Assembly: GCA_013140455.1 (NCBI GenBank)
Contig: JABFSU010000092.1
Span: 1 to 32,363, forward strand
Direction of reading: 5' to 3'
DNA from: Nitrospira sp.
GTDB lineage: Bacteria; Nitrospirota; Nitrospiria; Nitrospirales; Nitrospiraceae
Length of the DNA stretch: 32,363 nucleotides
The notes below the pieces were generated by a model. It searched no databases and was not told where the DNA came from. It saw only the letters and a program-made list of their open reading frames with translations. Positions 30,481-32,363 of this stretch are shown in pieces. How positions within the stretch are numbered: position 1 is the stretch's first letter; each line of letters opens with the position of its first letter. Made by a program: the position numbers and the translations under genes.

Positions 30481-31166
30481 GAGCGGGTAAGACTGAGAGG
30501 CCAGCCGTACGATGTATCGACCTGGGCTCTGTTGCCGAAGCGTCACCTGTCCCGACCTGCTGAGATCCCGTGCGGTCGCCATGGTGCACCTCAACCAACC
30601 GGTGTACCGCTAAGAAAGAGGAATAGCATCGACGATGCCAAAGAGAAGAGGGCCTGCCAAAAAAATACAATCAGTGGAGATTCAATGAGTTCGATCATGA
30701 ACGAAGCCCCGGTGATGCAAGTATGAACTGGGGACTGTTGCGTAATAGGGCAGTGGCAATTGTCGTGCTGGGGAGTTGTTCGACATTGATTGCGCTCAAC
30801 CCTGCCTTATCAAAGAAGTAGGAGGGGAGGTGAGGCCAGGATAATCAAGAGTTCCCCGCTTCTGTGCTGGACGGTTGGTTCGGGGCTCGGGTCTGGGTCG
30901 GGAGCGGAGTGGGTCTGAAGGGATGCGCTTCTATCGCGGTGCCCGTAGGAGGCACGGCTCTCAAAGGAGCCCGAAGACTGAGAGGCGCAGAGTGATCGGA
31001 CAGGGCTGGAGGTGCCGGGTCGCTCGGATTCACTCCGGCAAGTAAGTGAACAGACTGGAGAGCTCCACACAGAAGCGGGTTGTTGTAGGTCTCCGGCGGG
31101 TTCCCCGTTCGGTTTACACTCCAAGCACTCTCTCCAGTATTCCAAATGGAACTGAAGAAGCGACGT
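30481..31166. other. 686-base intergenic stretch, only tiny ORFs
   Basis: No normal-sized gene recognised. On the + strand three tiny ORFs follow each other with ATGA overlaps: 30635-30688, 30685-30726 and 30723-30821. The last (32 residues) has a lipoprotein-like VVLGSC. Ribosome sites are weak and I do not call them. The part from 30822 to 31166 is GC-rich with no coherent frame, RNA hairpin or repeat that stands out. It contains the 3' flanks of convergent and divergent transcripts, so regulatory sites are expected but none is clear. Confidence 0.35.
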
Positions 31167-31712
31167 TCAGAAGAGCGGATGCGGTGCCGTTCCAAAAGGC
31201 AGTATCGGCTCAGATTCGCCGCCGGCGTTTCCGGTGATTTTCCAGCGGCCGTTTTCCTTCTTCAGAAAGTGGACCTCTTCGTACCAACTATCGACCGGAC
31301 TTCGCAGCTTGGTGTTTTTGGCTGTGCCCCAGACGACTCCGGTGCAGGTCATTTCGGCTATGAGTTTACTGCCGGTTCCTACTGCCCGGATCACTGAAAA
31401 CGTGTGAAAGCTTTCCAGGTTTTTGTAGTGGTCGAAGAGTTGCGCCCAGACTTTCCGGATGTCGGCCTTTGTGAGGCCGTGGTAATAATAATCATCCGAA
31501 TACAACGCCATGATGTTGTCGAGATCGTGAGCCTGCATCGCCTGTTCGGCCTGTTCGAAGGTTGAGAGCAGTTCGGCGAGCGTGGCGGAGTCGACTTCCT
31601 GAATCGTGCTTGAAGTCGTCTGGGTTTTTGCCTCGGCGTCAGGGGTGAGCGGCATCCAGACACTCAGGCTGAGGGAAACCCCGAGGAGCACCGCGATCCG
31701 TCGCATCGTCAT
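31167..31712 (-). CDS. Exported NTF2/SnoaL-like protein
   Basis: Protein of 181 residues from the ATG complementary to 31710-31712, with GGGGG about 5 bases upstream. A Sec signal peptide (MRRIAVLLGVSLSLSVWMPL) is followed by a cone-fold domain: LAELLSTFEQAEQAMQAHDL, IMALYSDDYYYHG, then VIRAVGTGSKLIAEMTCTG and WYEEVHFLKKENGRWKITGN. This is the NTF2/SnoaL-like fold with a pocket, here in the periplasm. No catalytic motif is evident. It lies 189 bases downstream of the partial MlaC gene. Role unknown. Confidence 0.78.
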   Translation of the reverse strand: MTMRRIAVLLGVSLSLSVWMPLTPDAEAKTQTTSSTIQEVDSATLAELLSTFEQAEQAMQAHDLDNIMALYSDDYYYHGLTKADIRKVWAQLFDHYKNLESFHTFSVIRAVGTGSKLIAEMTCTGVVWGTAKNTKLRSPVDSWYEEVHFLKKENGRWKITGNAGGESEPILPFGTAPHPLF

Positions 31713-31901
31713 CGTAACCCCCTTCTTCGAAAAAGTGATCGTCATACATCTGAGATCTGCAAGGGCGGGGCCAGGCATGAAGATGTCGGATATCCAACAC
31801 CCTCCTGCGAATTCAAAACGGCGGGTGTCAGAAATATCTGCAAGGTCATTCCCCCTGTTGCAGAAATCACCACGCACGGGCGAGTAGCGGGGAATATCGC
31901 G

Positions 31902-32363
31902 TCACCGTGTCTCTTTCTTCTCTTCGGCCACGGTGCGGTTGCGCAGTCGTTTCACGAGTTCATCATAGGAGTCGGAGTGGATGATCTTGTCGAACTGACT
32001 GCGGTAATTCTTCACCAGGCTGACGCCATCCGCGATAATATCGTAGGCATACCAGCGGCCCGCTTTGTTCATGAGGCGGTAATCCATCGGGATTTCGGTT
32101 TTGCTGGAGACCAGCCTGGTGCGGACTTCCGCATAGGATCCTTCGAGCCGCTCGCTGAGGTACTCCGTCCGCTCTCCGGAATAGCCCTCGATTTTCCCCG
32201 CGTACCGATCGGACAAGAAGGCTTTGAACAACTCGACAAATTCGGCACGCTGGTCGTTGGTCAGCGAAGTCCAGTTGGCGGCCAGGGCGCGCTTGGACAT
32301 TTCCGCGTAGTCGAAGCGCTCGCCGATGACCTGTTCCAGCAGGCGCCGGCGCGGCATGAGCTT
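31902..32363 (-). CDS. mlaC: MlaC-type periplasmic phospholipid carrier, 5' end cut by the window
   Basis: Periplasmic lipid shuttle of the Mla system (Tol-Ttg2D family). The frame is open to the right edge of the window, so the signal peptide and about 50 N-terminal residues are missing; some 153 residues are seen. FDYAEMSKRALAANWTSLTNDQRAEF and the closing DGVSLVKNYRSQFDKI are diagnostic (each quoted in part only). The domain between them includes VRTRLVSSKTEIPMDYRL and WYAYDIIADG. It lies about 18 kb from the permease operon and on the opposite strand, which is unusual, as mlaC is normally inside it. Confidence 0.88.
   Translation of the reverse strand, partial: KLMPRRRLLEQVIGERFDYAEMSKRALAANWTSLTNDQRAEFVELFKAFLSDRYAGKIEGYSGERTEYLSERLEGSYAEVRTRLVSSKTEIPMDYRLMNKAGRWYAYDIIADGVSLVKNYRSQFDKIIHSDSYDELVKRLRNRTVAEEKKETR

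Noticed and set aside
1-32363. CRISPR array, tRNA, rRNA or transposase
   Set aside because: No evenly spaced repeats with unique spacers, no cloverleaf or rRNA motif and no transposase motif were seen on either strand by eye.

Overview
The window reads as chromosomal DNA of a Gram-negative, respiration-heavy bacterium. The best guess is a Nitrospira-like member of the Nitrospirota. This rests on the high-GC coding style, the many small periplasmic c-type cytochromes, a cytochrome b fused to a cytochrome c, and intergenic inverted repeats that resemble repeats I remember from Nitrospira genomes. The taxonomic call is inference; no rRNA or other marker gene is present. All genes from the left edge to about 27.4 kb are on the + strand, and all genes from about 27.5 kb to the right edge are on the - strand, so two gene blocks converge near 27.4 kb.

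Region 1 (1-2.7 kb): the 3' end of a TauE/SafE permease, translationally coupled to a Rieske protein and followed by a cytochrome b-cytochrome c fusion (a b6f/bc1-type complex) and a small YgaP-type membrane protein. Region 2 (2.8-7.1 kb): an RND efflux adaptor and pump. Region 3 (7.4-10.1 kb): a HAD hydrolase, a tiny ORF matching only the C-terminus of phosphoketolase, and FtsH, all overlapping. Region 4 (10.2-13.9 kb): an Mla/MCE lipid transport operon (STAS-permease fusion, ATPase, MCE protein, auxiliary lipoprotein). A partial MlaC lies far away at the right edge on the other strand.

Region 5 (13.9-26.1 kb) is the distinctive part: eleven c-type cytochromes interleaved with sulfur-linked proteins. 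These are two DsrE-family proteins, two OsmC-family proteins, a second YgaP-type membrane protein, a TsdA-like diheme cytochrome, and a SorA/SorB-type sulfite dehydrogenase pair. PPK2, a VIT/CCC1-like membrane protein, a YtxH-like protein and a hemerythrin are also here. Start-stop overlaps tie OsmC to SorA and SorA to SorB. I infer a periplasmic module that oxidises reduced sulfur compounds and passes electrons to soluble cytochromes.

Region 6 (26.1-27.75 kb) is an accessory patch, visibly more AT-rich. It holds a BrnT/BrnA toxin-antitoxin pair, a 5'-truncated HEPN-like gene, and a multiply frameshifted remnant of an ADP-forming acyl-CoA synthetase that shows only when three frames are read together. 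Region 7 (27.77-32.36 kb, - strand) carries another monoheme cytochrome, a tandem universal stress protein, a BCAM0308-type zinc protein, a phosphoribosyltransferase, a His-rich 51-residue membrane protein, an exported NTF2-like protein and the partial MlaC.

I saw no rRNA, tRNA, CRISPR array, transposase or prophage genes. Several intergenic inverted repeats (13.1, 19.8 and 21.0 kb) look like REP or MITE-type elements.
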